A stretch of DNA of 49,284 nucleotides, from contig JAGHUA010000057.1 in NCBI GenBank assembly GCA_018065085.1, forward strand, positions 1 to 49,284, written 5' to 3'. This DNA comes from Candidatus Liminaster caballi (GTDB lineage: Bacteria > Bacteroidota > Bacteroidia > Bacteroidales > UBA3663). Of the stretch, positions 8,531 to 18,934 are shown one piece after another. The notes below the pieces were generated by a model, which was not told where the DNA came from, did not search any database, and saw only the letters and a program-made list of their open reading frames with translations. The translations under genes were made by a program, and so were the position numbers. Positions within the stretch are counted from its first letter, which is position 1. Every line of letters starts with the position of its first letter.

Positions 8531-9604
8531 TTAAGCCTGATTGCCAGCTTTAAGTAGCATAATAAACTTCAAAGACAGGTCAAAGAAAACCATTTTCGCA
8601 TTTACATTCTGTGTAATGTCGAGCTCGGCAGTCTCCAATACCTTCATGATTCCCTCGACATTCCTTGCGTTGACGAAGCGAGAAAACTTGCTGCTGAATG
8701 CGGTTTCTTCCTCATTCATGTAGTTGAGTTCCGGATCGTGAAGGTTCATTATATAGTTTTCGCGAATGAGTACCTGTGCATATTGCAGATAGTTTTTCTG
8801 GCGTTCGCGACCTAATGCAGCCATTTCTTCACTCCATGCTTTCATGTCATAGAGTTTGCGTGCATAACTGAGTCGCATCATTGCACAGAACTTCTCAAAG
8901 AAGAACGTGCGATCCTCTTCGTCAGGCATCTGGAGCCCAGGTTGTACGAAATTGCCTTTCAAATCAAACGGTGCAAGCTGCAATCTTTGCACTCGGCTCA
9001 GAATCGTGCCGATGATCTTCTCCGGATCGTGGCTGACAAGCAGGAAGAATGTCTTTTCGTATGGTTCTTCGATGATCTTCAAGAGCTTGTTTGCAGCATC
9101 TTCGTTCATTCGTTCCGGAAGCCAAAGAATAAGGATGCGATAGTCCGATTCGTATGGCTTGGTGCTCAATGTGCGAACAATAGCAGCCGCCTCACTTACG
9201 AAGATCTTCAGCTGCTTGTTCTCGTCACTGGCTATCGACTTGGTCCATTCCGGCTGAGTGATGTATGGATTGGCAAGAAACGCTTCTCTCCACACAGACA
9301 GGAAGTCCTCGCTGACAGATGCCTCCTTGCCCGACCCCGTCGATTTATTGACTATCGGATATACCCAATGAAGGTCGGGATGTCCGAGCTTGGCAACCTG
9401 CTTGCATTCCGGACACTGTCCACACGGTTCGCCATCATGCCTATGCTGACAGATGATGTATTGTGCAGCAGCATGAGCCAATGCAAGACCTCCCGTTGCT
9501 TCCGGACCGGTGATAAGCAGAGCGTGTGGCAGTTTGTTATTGTCTATGGCCGAACGAAGCTTGCGTACAGCCTCTTCCTGTCCTTTTATCTCGGAAAATA
9601 ACAT
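8531..9604 (-). CDS. holB: DNA polymerase III subunit delta'
   Basis: The 357-residue protein is a clamp-loader subunit that helps load the sliding clamp at replication forks. The N-terminal AAA+ domain has the zinc-ribbon Cys set C52, C61, C64, C67 (CGQCPEC). The Walker A position reads GPEATGGL at 33-40 without the usual Lys, consistent with delta' being the non-ATP-binding 'stator' subunit. The stretch ILSRVQRL replaces the SRC motif of ATP-binding loader subunits with SRV. It lies 63 bases below fbp and 106 bases above rpoD on the same strand. Confidence 0.87.
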   Translation of the reverse strand: MLFSEIKGQEEAVRKLRSAIDNNKLPHALLITGPEATGGLALAHAAAQYIICQHRHDGEPCGQCPECKQVAKLGHPDLHWVYPIVNKSTGSGKEASVSEDFLSVWREAFLANPYITQPEWTKSIASDENKQLKIFVSEAAAIVRTLSTKPYESDYRILILWLPERMNEDAANKLLKIIEEPYEKTFFLLVSHDPEKIIGTILSRVQRLQLAPFDLKGNFVQPGLQMPDEEDRTFFFEKFCAMMRLSYARKLYDMKAWSEEMAALGRERQKNYLQYAQVLIRENYIMNLHDPELNYMNEEETAFSSKFSRFVNARNVEGIMKVLETAELDITQNVNAKMVFFDLSLKFIMLLKAGNQA

Positions 9605-9667
9605 GGCGAAATGTCGGGTTGTTAGGTGTTTGTCAATCGGACGGTTTACGTAAAGGAGGGAAATCGG

Positions 9668-11641
9668 TTACTTCTCCTTGATTAGGCCGCTGCGGTAGGC
9701 GAGGAGCAGCTTCTGGAGATTCTCGACCTGTTCGATGAGTTCGCGTCCGCGGTCGGTATCGCGCACCAGCATACGATGATACTTGAATTCCTCAAGCTGG
9801 ACTCGGCTGTGAATGTCGATGCCTTCGTCAATGGCCTTGTCTTTGTTCTCGAAATGTTCATGCTGAACAAGCTGCAGGCCATGGCTATTATAAATAAGTG
9901 TGTAGCCGGCGATGCCTGTCGTGGCATGATATGGTTTTGAGAATCCTCCGTCAATGACAAGTCGGATGCCGTCGGCACGCATTGGCGATTCGCCTTTGAG
10001 TGTCCTTACCGGCACATGACCGTTGATGATATGGCTCTTTGACGGATCAAGACCGAATTCTTTGAGAATATTGCAGCATGTGTCCTTGGTATTGGCAAGT
10101 ATAAAATATGCACCTTTCTGTTCTTTGTACAGATCCTTGTCGTCGATGAAATATCGTTCGAAGGTGGTCATCTTGTCCTTGTTGAAGAGAGGTGAACATG
10201 GGCCACACCAAAGGTAGAGCATATAATCGAGCGCATTCTGCTGTGCCTCGGATCCGTGAGGTGCAAAGAATGCCTTGCGGATTACGCGATCGACACGTTC
10301 CATGAGTGCCTTTCCTTTGACCAGTTTGCCGTCAACCATAACTTCCTTGAATGATCCGTCGTCATTGAGCGGAATGGCGGCGTGATAAAGGAGACAGTTA
10401 TTGCGCACAAGGAACAACGATCCATGCTGATAGAGGCAGCGCAGATGTTTCTGCAGTTTCTCGCTGCGGCGGAATGAATGTGCCAATTGCTGCATGAGCT
10501 GTTCCTCGCCCGGACATAGTTTATATGGGTCGGCAGGATCGATCGAAGGAAGATTCTTGTCCAGAAGTTCGTATTCCTTGCCATTGACTGTGATTGTGCC
10601 TTTCTCCTTGTCGATAAGATGAAGAAAAAGTCGATCATTCATGCCCCATTCAGGATGACGCATGATAATCTGACCGGTGAGCTTGAACTCCATGATCGAG
10701 ATACATTTGTGCATCTTGGCCATAAGTTGGGCAGAACGCTTCAGGCGTGGATTGTTCTCAAAGTCGTTTGTCTGCCAGATGGTGCATGGATCATCACCAT
10801 AAACATCGATGGCAAGCGTTGCGAGTGGCAGGAGGTTGATGCTATAACCCTCTTCGAGTGTCTCGACATTGGCATATCGGATAGAGATGCGCAACACAGA
10901 CGCAATAAGAGCAAGGTTGCCGGCAGCAGCTCCCATCCATTCTATATCGTGATTTCCCCATTGGATATCGAAATCATGATAGTCACACAGCGTCTCCATA
11001 ATATTGCATGCACCAGGACCACGGTCAAAGATGTCGCCAACGATGTGGAGAGTGTCGATGACAAGTCTCTGAATGAGCTTGCAGATGGCAATAATGAACT
11101 CCTCAGAACGATTGGTTTCGACAATAGTATTTACGATGGCATTATAATATTCCTGCTTGTCGGGCTCAATCTTGTCCTGATGCATGAGTTCCTCGATGAC
11201 ATAGGCAAACTCAATGGGAAGAAGCTTGCGAACTTTCGAACGGCTATATTTGCTCGAAACGGCACGTGATACCTCCACGATCTGATGGAGTGTCATACGA
11301 TACCAGTCATCGAGATCTTTTTCATTCTGGCGGACACGGGCAAGTTTCTCTTCAGGATAATAGATGAGCGAGCATAGTTCACGTTTGTCTGCTTCACGCA
11401 TTGACATGCCGAATATATCATCTACCTTGCGACGGATGACACCTGACGCATTCTTCAAAACGTGTGAGAAGGCATTCGACTCGCCGTGAAGGTCAGACAG
11501 GAAATGCTCTGTTCCTTTGGGAAGGCTCAGGATGGATTGAAGGTTTATAATTTCTGTTGCGGCGGATGTTATGGTCGGGAACTTCTCGGCCAAAAGCTTG
11601 AGATAACGTTCGTCGGCTTTTGCTTCTTCGAGGGTTGACAT
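9668..11641 (-). CDS. fbp: Fructose-1,6-bisphosphatase, class III
   Basis: The 657-residue protein is a metal-dependent phosphatase of the calcineurin-like superfamily that makes fructose 6-phosphate in gluconeogenesis. Metallophosphatase motifs visible are LSDLHGES near residue 47, GDIFDRGPGA near 200, WGNHDIEWMGA near 228, and NGHVPV near 545. Length and motifs fit the class III (YydE/Fbp) group of Firmicutes and Bacteroidetes. It lies between the chromate transporter pair and holB on the same strand, with spacers of 72 and 63 bases and no clear promoter in either. Confidence 0.92.
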   Translation of the reverse strand: MSTLEEAKADERYLKLLAEKFPTITSAATEIINLQSILSLPKGTEHFLSDLHGESNAFSHVLKNASGVIRRKVDDIFGMSMREADKRELCSLIYYPEEKLARVRQNEKDLDDWYRMTLHQIVEVSRAVSSKYSRSKVRKLLPIEFAYVIEELMHQDKIEPDKQEYYNAIVNTIVETNRSEEFIIAICKLIQRLVIDTLHIVGDIFDRGPGACNIMETLCDYHDFDIQWGNHDIEWMGAAAGNLALIASVLRISIRYANVETLEEGYSINLLPLATLAIDVYGDDPCTIWQTNDFENNPRLKRSAQLMAKMHKCISIMEFKLTGQIIMRHPEWGMNDRLFLHLIDKEKGTITVNGKEYELLDKNLPSIDPADPYKLCPGEEQLMQQLAHSFRRSEKLQKHLRCLYQHGSLFLVRNNCLLYHAAIPLNDDGSFKEVMVDGKLVKGKALMERVDRVIRKAFFAPHGSEAQQNALDYMLYLWCGPCSPLFNKDKMTTFERYFIDDKDLYKEQKGAYFILANTKDTCCNILKEFGLDPSKSHIINGHVPVRTLKGESPMRADGIRLVIDGGFSKPYHATTGIAGYTLIYNSHGLQLVQHEHFENKDKAIDEGIDIHSRVQLEEFKYHRMLVRDTDRGRELIEQVENLQKLLLAYRSGLIKEK

Positions 11642-11713
11642 TATTGCAACGTGTTTTTATGTTAGTTATTATATATGTGTGTTAGATGCTCTTTTCTGGT
11701 GAATTACAGGACT

Positions 11714-12316
11714 TCATCCATAGATTAATATTCCTATCACGCCACAGATTATCGTAGTGTATAGTATATTGAACTTTTTGAGATATGTGCCAATAAATAC
11801 CACTATGGCTATTGCGATGCTGACGATAAAATGTTTTGTATCTGCGGATGGTGAACCGAAATTGGCAACATTGAGCAGCGAAAGAGATGCTGTGGCAAGG
11901 AGACCGATGATAGCAGGTCTTAATCCGCCGAATATAGATTTCAATACAGTCGACTCTTTGTATCGAAGAATGAGCTTGGACACAAGAATCATGACGATGA
12001 ATGGCAACCACAGGACACTGACCGATGCAAGAACACTGCCAATGATGCCACAGATATGAATGGCATAGGGTGCAGACAGACTTTGGATCTCTGGATCATT
12101 GACCACTGCCGTATATCCGACATACGTGGCACAGTTGATGCCGATAGGACCTGGTGTAGTTTGGGATATAGCCACTATGTCGGTAAACTCCGAGTCGCTT
12201 ACCCATCCACGTTTCTCTACAATCTCCTGTTGGATGAAGGAGAGCATTGCATAGCCACCTCCGAAATTGAAGAGGCCGATGTAGCTGAAAACAAGAAATA
12301 GTCTCAGTAGTATCAT
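11714..12316 (-). CDS. Chromate transporter-type half protein (second gene of pair)
   Basis: The 200-residue product is one half of a short-chain CHR (ChrA) family membrane transporter. It has the family signature near the N-terminus (FNFGGGYAMLSFIQQEIVE), then AISQTTPGPIGINCATYVGY, then several hydrophobic helices. Short-chain CHR proteins are usually encoded as adjacent pairs and act together; the substrate is chromate in studied cases but is not proven here. Its start overlaps the end of the upstream partner gene by 4 bases, indicating coupling. Confidence 0.85.
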   Translation of the reverse strand: MILLRLFLVFSYIGLFNFGGGYAMLSFIQQEIVEKRGWVSDSEFTDIVAISQTTPGPIGINCATYVGYTAVVNDPEIQSLSAPYAIHICGIIGSVLASVSVLWLPFIVMILVSKLILRYKESTVLKSIFGGLRPAIIGLLATASLSLLNVANFGSPSADTKHFIVSIAIAIVVFIGTYLKKFNILYTTIICGVIGILIYG

Positions 12317-12849
12317 TGCTTCTTCAATTTATATTTACCATAAAGATATCCGCCGAGGCATGCAATAAGGATGATGATCGCAGGCGAGACTCCGCAAATC
12401 CAGATAAGGAAACAGCTAAGGATTGGAATCCAACAGTTGTGCCACGAGATCTTAGCCGACTTTGCCATCGAAAAGACAGGAACGGCAAGGAGTGCCACAA
12501 CAGCCGGACGCACACCCATGAAAAAGGCTTCGACCCAATGATTTTCGCGGAAATGCGAAAAGATTATTGCTATGAGCAAAATGATGACAATGGAAGGGAG
12601 AACAACACCGAGTGACGCATAGATTCCTGAACGTATGCCACCAAGTTTATATCCGATGTGGCTCGCCATATCGACAGCAAAAATACCTGGCGTGGCTTGC
12701 GAAACGGCATATATATCAAGAAATTCTTCCTTCGACAGCCAGTGATGCTTATTCACAATTTCCTGTTCCATCATGGGAACCATGGCGGGTCCACCTCCAA
12801 GGGTGAATCCGCCAATCTTCATAAATGTGATGAACAGTTCAATATTCAT
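12313..12849 (-). CDS. Chromate transporter-type half protein (first gene of pair)
   Basis: The 178-residue product is the partner of the downstream CHR half protein. It carries the same family pattern: FTLGGGPAMVPMMEQEIV near residue 15, then AVSQATPGIFAVDMASHIGY, followed by four to five hydrophobic segments ending in a Lys-rich tail. The two are homologous to each other through the GGGxAM and SQxTPG motifs, so the pair reflects an old duplication. It starts 42 bases downstream of metG on the same strand. Confidence 0.85.
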   Translation of the reverse strand: MNIELFITFMKIGGFTLGGGPAMVPMMEQEIVNKHHWLSKEEFLDIYAVSQATPGIFAVDMASHIGYKLGGIRSGIYASLGVVLPSIVIILLIAIIFSHFRENHWVEAFFMGVRPAVVALLAVPVFSMAKSAKISWHNCWIPILSCFLIWICGVSPAIIILIACLGGYLYGKYKLKKQ

Positions 12850-12891
12850 AGCATCTCTATCTTCCCTGATATTCAGGAAGTCATTGACAAT

Positions 12892-14979
12892 TTAGCAGAC
12901 TTTGCTGCCGTTCTTAACCTTGTCTTCGAGAGTAGCAACATGCAGCTTGCCGTCGAAGTTGACTGCCGACAGAATCATGCCGCATGATGGGATGCCACGC
13001 ATAACCTTCGGTGCAAAGTTGGCAACAAATATTACCTGCTTGCCGATAAGAACGGATGGATCAGGATATGACTGTGCGATGCCGGAAAGGATGGTACGCG
13101 GCTGATCGGTTCCGTCGTCGAGTGTGAACTGCAGAAGCTTGTCGCTCTTCTTTACAGGCTGGACATTGAGAACGGTTGCCGTGCGAAGATCGAGCTTAGC
13201 AAAGTCATCGAATGGAATCTCGTCGGCAATTGGAGCTGGACGCCAATTCTTCTCAGCCTCTGCCAGTGCGATCTTCTCGTTCTCGGCCTTGATGCGAGCC
13301 AGACGGTCGAGCTGTGGCTGAATGTCTGCATCTTCAATCTTCTCGAACAGAAGCTGTGCCTCGCCAAGCTTATGTCCGTCTTCAAGCAGATCGGTGCTTC
13401 CAAGGCTATCCCATTCAAAGTCATCAATGCCAAGCATAGTACGCAGTTTTGCTGCACTGAAAGGAAGGAATGGCTCGAAGGCAATGGCAAGATTAGCACA
13501 AATCTGGAGCGACAGATTGAGGATGGTGGCTACGCGATCCATATCCGTCTTGGCAAGTTTCCAAGGCTCAGTCTCGGCAAGATACTTATTACCGATGCGA
13601 GCAAGTTCCATGGCTTCTTTCTGAGCATCGCGAATCTTAAAGTCCTCAAGGAGGGATTCCACATTATGCTTGACCTTTTTGAACTCGGCAAGTGTCTGAA
13701 GGTCATATTCGGTGAGTTCGCCACAAGTAGGAACCTGGCTGTCAAAATACTTCTCAGTAAGCTTGACTGCACGGTTTACGAAGTTACCGAAGATTGCAAC
13801 CAACTCATTGTTGTTGCGTGCCTGATAGTCTTTCCATGTGAAGTCGTTGTCCTTGGTTTCTGGAGCATTGGCGGTGAGCACGTAACGCAATACATCCTGT
13901 TTGCCCGGCATATCAACGAGATACTCATTGAGCCAGATTGCCCAATTGCGTGAGGTGGAAATCTTGTCGCCCTCAAGGTTGAGGAACTCGTTTGAAGGAA
14001 CGTTGTCTGGCAGGTTGTACTGACCGTGTGCCTTGAGCATGGCAGGGAACACGATGCAATGGAACACAATATTGTCTTTGCCAATGAAGTGGATGAGGCG
14101 GCTCTCCGGATCCTGCCACCACTGCTGCCATGTGCCAAGCTCAGGATGAGCATCACACAGTTCCTTGGTATTTGAGATATAGCCGATAGGAGCATCGAAC
14201 CAGACATAGAGAACTTTTCCGTCTGCGCCCTCAATAGGCACTGGAATACCCCAATCAAGATCTCGTGTCACAGCACGAGGCATAAGTCCACCGTCAAGCC
14301 AAGACTTGCACTGTCCATAGACATTGCTTCGCCATTCCTGATGATCTTCAAGAATCCACTTTTCGAGCCACTGCTGATCTTTGTCGAGTGGGAGATACCA
14401 GTGTGTGGTCTCTTTCTTGGTCAACGGATTGCCATTGACTGCATTATATGGGTTGATAAGTTCGTCTGGAGAAAGTGTTGCACCGCATTTCTCACACTGA
14501 TCGCCGTATGCTCCAAGAGCATGGCATCGTGGACATTCACCACGGATGTTACGGTCGGTGAGGAACTCCTTTGTCTCCTCGTCGTAGAACTGCTCGGAAG
14601 TCTGCTCAATGAACTTTCCTTCGTCATAAAGCTTGCGGAAGAAGTCTGATGCGAACTTATGGTGAATATCACTTGTAGTGCGGCTGTAAATATCGAATGA
14701 GATGCCGAATTTCTCAAACGAGTCCTTGATGAGATAGTGATAGCGATCGACTACGTCCTGAACTGTAATGCCTTCTTTGCGAGCACGGATGGTTACAGGA
14801 ACGCCATGTTCGTCTGAACCGCCGATGAAAAGCACTGGACGCTTCTTGAGACGAAGATAACGAACGTAAATGTCGGCAGGGACATAAACACCAGCCAGGT
14901 GTCCGATATGAACCGGACCGTTGGCATAAGGAAGCGCAGCTGTTACGATTGTGCGCTTGAATTCTGAATTTTGAGCCAT
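12892..14979 (-). CDS. metG: Methionyl-tRNA synthetase
   Basis: The 695-residue enzyme charges tRNA-Met. The class I HIGH motif is at residues 24-27 and the KMSKS equivalent reads KISTS at 339-343. The zinc knuckle Cys residues are C149, C152, C162 and C165. The C-terminal ~110 residues (from [14 protein letters not shown]) form the EMAP-II/Trbp111-type tRNA-binding domain, giving the long dimeric form. It follows the GH3-family gene by 52 bases in a same-strand block. Confidence 0.96.
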   Translation of the reverse strand: MAQNSEFKRTIVTAALPYANGPVHIGHLAGVYVPADIYVRYLRLKKRPVLFIGGSDEHGVPVTIRARKEGITVQDVVDRYHYLIKDSFEKFGISFDIYSRTTSDIHHKFASDFFRKLYDEGKFIEQTSEQFYDEETKEFLTDRNIRGECPRCHALGAYGDQCEKCGATLSPDELINPYNAVNGNPLTKKETTHWYLPLDKDQQWLEKWILEDHQEWRSNVYGQCKSWLDGGLMPRAVTRDLDWGIPVPIEGADGKVLYVWFDAPIGYISNTKELCDAHPELGTWQQWWQDPESRLIHFIGKDNIVFHCIVFPAMLKAHGQYNLPDNVPSNEFLNLEGDKISTSRNWAIWLNEYLVDMPGKQDVLRYVLTANAPETKDNDFTWKDYQARNNNELVAIFGNFVNRAVKLTEKYFDSQVPTCGELTEYDLQTLAEFKKVKHNVESLLEDFKIRDAQKEAMELARIGNKYLAETEPWKLAKTDMDRVATILNLSLQICANLAIAFEPFLPFSAAKLRTMLGIDDFEWDSLGSTDLLEDGHKLGEAQLLFEKIEDADIQPQLDRLARIKAENEKIALAEAEKNWRPAPIADEIPFDDFAKLDLRTATVLNVQPVKKSDKLLQFTLDDGTDQPRTILSGIAQSYPDPSVLIGKQVIFVANFAPKVMRGIPSCGMILSAVNFDGKLHVATLEDKVKNGSKVC

Positions 14980-15031
14980 AGATATGTTGTTATGGTGACC
15001 CTTTCTGATTGTTCCCTTAATGAAGGAGTTG

Positions 15032-16564
15032 TCAGCCTTGTCGGGTCGAGTTTATTAAGTTGTTTAATTCTGTAATATATTCCCGTGAATTACTCAGACG
15101 TGGAATCTTATGCTGTCCGCCAAGTTTGCCCTTATCTTTGAGCCATTGATTGAACGTGCCGGATGGGGCAGAGATAAGTTCAAGACGAGAGAGGAAAATT
15201 CCTTTGTATCGTTTTGCCTCGTAATCGGAATTGACTCTCTGTAGAGCCTTGTCGAGACTCTCTGCAAATGCTTCGATGTCAGTTGGAGTTTTCGAGAATT
15301 CGATGACCCATGTATGATGAGCCTTGCTATTGTCGGCGGCGAATGTCGGACCTGCGGTATATTCGGCTATTTCGCAGCCGAACTCCTTACATGTCTCAGC
15401 CAAAGCTTGATCGGCATTGCTAACCATCAGTTCCTCTCCGAAAGCATTGATAAACGCTTTTGTACGTCCGGTGATGACGAACTTATATGGGTTCTTCTGA
15501 GTAAAACGAATTGTGTCGCCAACGATGTATCGCCAAAGACCAGGCGTGGAGATTACCATGGCATAGTTGCGTCCGATCTCAACATCTTTCAATGGAATGG
15601 CATTCATCGATGTGGTGTCATCAGAGAACTGATCCATCGGAATGAACTCATAGAACGTACAGTTGTCAATAACGAGCTGAAGGGCAGGATCATCGAACGA
15701 TGACTGAATTCCAAAAAAGCCTTCCGACGCATTGTAAGTCTCAAGATAATGCATCTTCTCGCTTGGAATCAATGCCTTATATTGCTCACGATATGGAGTG
15801 AATGCAATACCTCCATGGAAGAAGACTTCAAGATTAGGCCAAACTTCCGTGATGTCTTTTGCACCTTTAGCTTCAAGTACGGACTTTAACAAGCCCATCA
15901 TCCACGATGGAACACCGCTCAACGATGTAACATTGACATCCTTTGTGGCATTCGTCAAAGCCTTGAGTTTGGCTTCCCATTCGTCCATTAATGCAATATC
16001 CTTGGAAGGAGTACGAATTGCATTGACCATTGGACTGACATTCTGGATCAGACATGCTGAAAGATCTCCGACGCGTATGTCAAGATCCGGAGCAAGTGGG
16101 GCAGGAGCGTGACTTCCGCCAAGGATCAGGCCCTTGCCGTCCATCATCTGACTTGCTGGATTGAGATTAAGATAGATGGCCACTACATCGGTTCCGCCAC
16201 GATAATGTGTACGATGCAGGCAGTCGGACGTAACAGGAATATATTTGCTTTTATCGCTGGTCGTACCTGAAGATTTGGCAAACCATCTGCAAAGACCCGG
16301 CCAGAGGATATTGCGTTTGCCAGTAAGCATCTGCTCAATCCAAGGCTTGATCTCATCGTAGGTATGCAGAGGAACCCGTTTTGCGAACTCCTCGTATGTC
16401 ATATCTTTCGACAGACCATAGTTCTTTCCGAATGACGTGCGGCGTCCTCTGCGCAACAGAAACGACAACTGCTCTTCCTGCAGTTCAATCGGTTCTGTTA
16501 CATACTTGCGCAATTGGCGCGTACGCTTACGGAAAGCAATCTTATATATTATTCTTGTTAGCAT
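15032..16564 (-). CDS. GH3 auxin-responsive-promoter family adenylating enzyme
   Basis: The 510-residue protein belongs to the GH3 family of acyl-adenylate-forming enzymes. In plants, members join amino acids to hormone acids; the role of bacterial members is not established. The nucleotide-binding motif [15 protein letters not shown] is near residue 93, [11 protein letters not shown] near 280 is the adenylate-forming acidic motif region, and [16 protein letters not shown] near 370 is the hinge region. The start overlaps the end of topA by 23 bases, implying cotranslation. Substrate cannot be told from sequence. Confidence 0.85.
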   Translation of the reverse strand: MLTRIIYKIAFRKRTRQLRKYVTEPIELQEEQLSFLLRRGRRTSFGKNYGLSKDMTYEEFAKRVPLHTYDEIKPWIEQMLTGKRNILWPGLCRWFAKSSGTTSDKSKYIPVTSDCLHRTHYRGGTDVVAIYLNLNPASQMMDGKGLILGGSHAPAPLAPDLDIRVGDLSACLIQNVSPMVNAIRTPSKDIALMDEWEAKLKALTNATKDVNVTSLSGVPSWMMGLLKSVLEAKGAKDITEVWPNLEVFFHGGIAFTPYREQYKALIPSEKMHYLETYNASEGFFGIQSSFDDPALQLVIDNCTFYEFIPMDQFSDDTTSMNAIPLKDVEIGRNYAMVISTPGLWRYIVGDTIRFTQKNPYKFVITGRTKAFINAFGEELMVSNADQALAETCKEFGCEIAEYTAGPTFAADNSKAHHTWVIEFSKTPTDIEAFAESLDKALQRVNSDYEAKRYKGIFLSRLELISAPSGTFNQWLKDKGKLGGQHKIPRLSNSREYITELNNLINSTRQG

Positions 16565-18887
16565 TCTTTGTCTTTGAGTCAGCCGATTCGATTACTGCCA
16601 TGCAGTCAGCATAGCTCATAGCCTCAAGGTTCTTCGAACGAGGTAGCTTATAGTTCTTTCCATCGAGGGAGAGATACGGACCGTAACGGCCATTGAGCAT
16701 CATGAGCGAAGGATTCTCGTCGAATGTACGCAGCACCTTCTTCTGGTCTTCATCACGCTTTTCGAGGATAAGCTTGACGGCTTCATCGATAGTGATATCG
16801 GCAGGTTCCTTTCCCTTTGGAACAGATACATACTTCTTGTTGTGAAGAATGTAAGGGCCATATTTGCCGACACCGACAGTCACTGGCATACCGTCAAGTT
16901 CGCCGAGTACTTTTGGCAACTCGAACAACTTGAGAGCCTCTTCAAGAGTTATAGTGTTTATTGACTGACCACGCTGAAGTGATGCGAATTGAGGATGATC
17001 AATCTCGCCCTGGGCACCAATCTGGACAACAGGACCGAAACGACTGATCTTGACGCTTACGGTATGGCCAGTCTTTGGATCCTTGCCGATAACGCGTTCA
17101 CCGGCTTTCTTGTCCATTCTCTCTTCGAGCGAATTGACTACGAGCGGATGGAAGACGTTATAAAACGACTGCAGACAGTTTGTCCATTCTGTATCGCCTT
17201 CTGCAATCTTATCGAAATCCTCCTCGACCGTGGCCGTGAAGTTATAGCTCATAATCTCTGGGAAATGTTCCCAAAGATAGTCGTTGACTACACAACCCAC
17301 GTCGGTAGGAATGAGTTTTCCGCGTTCTGTGCTATATGTTTCCTCTACGACTTTCTTGTGCAGTTTGCCCTTGGCGTCGATCTTAATATGGCAGATATTG
17401 AACTTCTCGGCAGGACGGTCACATTTCTCGACATATTCACGTTGCTGAATTGTCGAGATGGTAGGTGCATAAGTTGATGGACGACCGATGCCGAGTTCTT
17501 CCATCTTCTTGACAAGGGTCTGCTCGGAATAACGCTGTGGATGCATGCTGAAACGCTGAACACCTTCGGCAGAATCGAGCGAAACCGTCTGACCTACAGC
17601 AAGGAGCGGCAGACGCATGGAATCGGAATTCTCATCGTTGTCATCATCACTCGATTCCATATAGACCTTAAGGAAACCGTCAAATTTGATAACCTCGCCA
17701 GTTGCAATAAATGAATAATCGGAATTGATGCCAGGAGCATCGACCTTAATTTCGAGTGTGGTCTTCTCAATCTGTGCATCGCTCATCTGACTTGCGATTG
17801 TACGTTTCCAGATCAGTTCATAAAGACGCTTCTCGACCGGACTGCCGTCGATGGCTGTCTGGTTCATATAAGTTGGTCGGATGGCTTCGTGAGCTTCCTG
17901 TGCACCCTTGGAATTAGTAGTGTAGTTGCGTGTCTGGAGATAATTCTTGCCCATTGTGCCAAGAATCTGCTCCTTGGAAGCATTGAGACAGAGTGTCGAG
18001 AGATTGACGGAGTCAGTACGCATGTATGTGATCTGACCGGCCTCGTAAAGACGCTGTGCAATGCTCATTGTCTGAGTAACGCTGAAATGCAACTTTCGTG
18101 CAGCCTCCTGCTGGAGTGTGGAAGTAGTGAAAGGTGGAGCCGGCTGACGGCGGATTGGCTTCTGCGAGATGTCAGATACAGAGAACTGAGCATTGACACA
18201 GAGCTTAAGGAATGTTTCTGCCTCTTCCTGTGTCTTAAAGCGCTGGTTAAGTTCGGCATTGAACAAAACGGCCTGACCATTCTGATCTGTTGCCGCAAAC
18301 GTACCTGTAACACGATAAGACTCCTCGGTCTTGAAGTTCTCGATTTCTCGCTCGCGCTCAACGATAAGACGTACGACAACACTCTGTACGCGTCCAGCTG
18401 AGAGAGCAGGTTTAACCTTGCGCCAAAGGATAGGAGAGAGCTCAAAACCGACAATACGATCCAAAACTCTTCGTGCCTGCTGGGCATTCACGAGGTTGAT
18501 ATCAATCTCTCTTGGAGTTTCAATGGCATGGAGAATAGCCGGTTTGGTAATCTCATGGAATACAATACGCTTCGTTTTAGACGGATCCAAGCCAAGCACT
18601 TCGGATAAATGCCACGAAATAGCCTCTCCTTCGCGGTCTTCATCGGATGCCAACCATACAACATCTGCCTTTTTGGCGGCTTTCTTCAAATCATCGACAA
18701 GCTGCTGCTTATCTGATGGAATCTCATATACAGGTGCGAATTTATTATTGAAGTCTATGCTGAAATCGTGTTTCTTCAAGTCGCGGATATGTCCGTAGCT
18801 TGATGTCACCTTAAATTCTGGACCAAGGAATTTCTCAATAGTTTTTGCCTTGGCAGGGGACTCTACAATTACAAGATTATTTGCCAT
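16542..18887 (-). CDS. topA: DNA topoisomerase I
   Basis: The 781-residue type IA topoisomerase relaxes negative supercoils. The Toprim domain begins with VIVESPAKAKTIEKFLG and carries the acidic DEDREGE motif (82-88). The active-site Tyr is residue 288 in GQITYMRTDS. Instead of C-terminal four-Cys zinc ribbons the tail carries TopA C-terminal repeats with the patterns GKYGPYILHNKKY and NGRYGPYLSLDGKNY. This is a common Bacteroidetes form. It lies 47 bases downstream of recQ. Confidence 0.95.
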   Translation of the reverse strand: MANNLVIVESPAKAKTIEKFLGPEFKVTSSYGHIRDLKKHDFSIDFNNKFAPVYEIPSDKQQLVDDLKKAAKKADVVWLASDEDREGEAISWHLSEVLGLDPSKTKRIVFHEITKPAILHAIETPREIDINLVNAQQARRVLDRIVGFELSPILWRKVKPALSAGRVQSVVVRLIVEREREIENFKTEESYRVTGTFAATDQNGQAVLFNAELNQRFKTQEEAETFLKLCVNAQFSVSDISQKPIRRQPAPPFTTSTLQQEAARKLHFSVTQTMSIAQRLYEAGQITYMRTDSVNLSTLCLNASKEQILGTMGKNYLQTRNYTTNSKGAQEAHEAIRPTYMNQTAIDGSPVEKRLYELIWKRTIASQMSDAQIEKTTLEIKVDAPGINSDYSFIATGEVIKFDGFLKVYMESSDDDNDENSDSMRLPLLAVGQTVSLDSAEGVQRFSMHPQRYSEQTLVKKMEELGIGRPSTYAPTISTIQQREYVEKCDRPAEKFNICHIKIDAKGKLHKKVVEETYSTERGKLIPTDVGCVVNDYLWEHFPEIMSYNFTATVEEDFDKIAEGDTEWTNCLQSFYNVFHPLVVNSLEERMDKKAGERVIGKDPKTGHTVSVKISRFGPVVQIGAQGEIDHPQFASLQRGQSINTITLEEALKLFELPKVLGELDGMPVTVGVGKYGPYILHNKKYVSVPKGKEPADITIDEAVKLILEKRDEDQKKVLRTFDENPSLMMLNGRYGPYLSLDGKNYKLPRSKNLEAMSYADCMAVIESADSKTKNANKNNI

Positions 18888-18934
18888 TATCTTTTGTTGT
18901 TAACTTTCTTGCTTTAATTATGTTTCATACGTCA

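Noticed and set aside
11714-12849. Frameshifted single chromate transporter
   Set aside because: Both halves carry a complete set of N-terminal family motifs and overlap by 4 bases, which fits a natural two-gene pair and not a broken gene.
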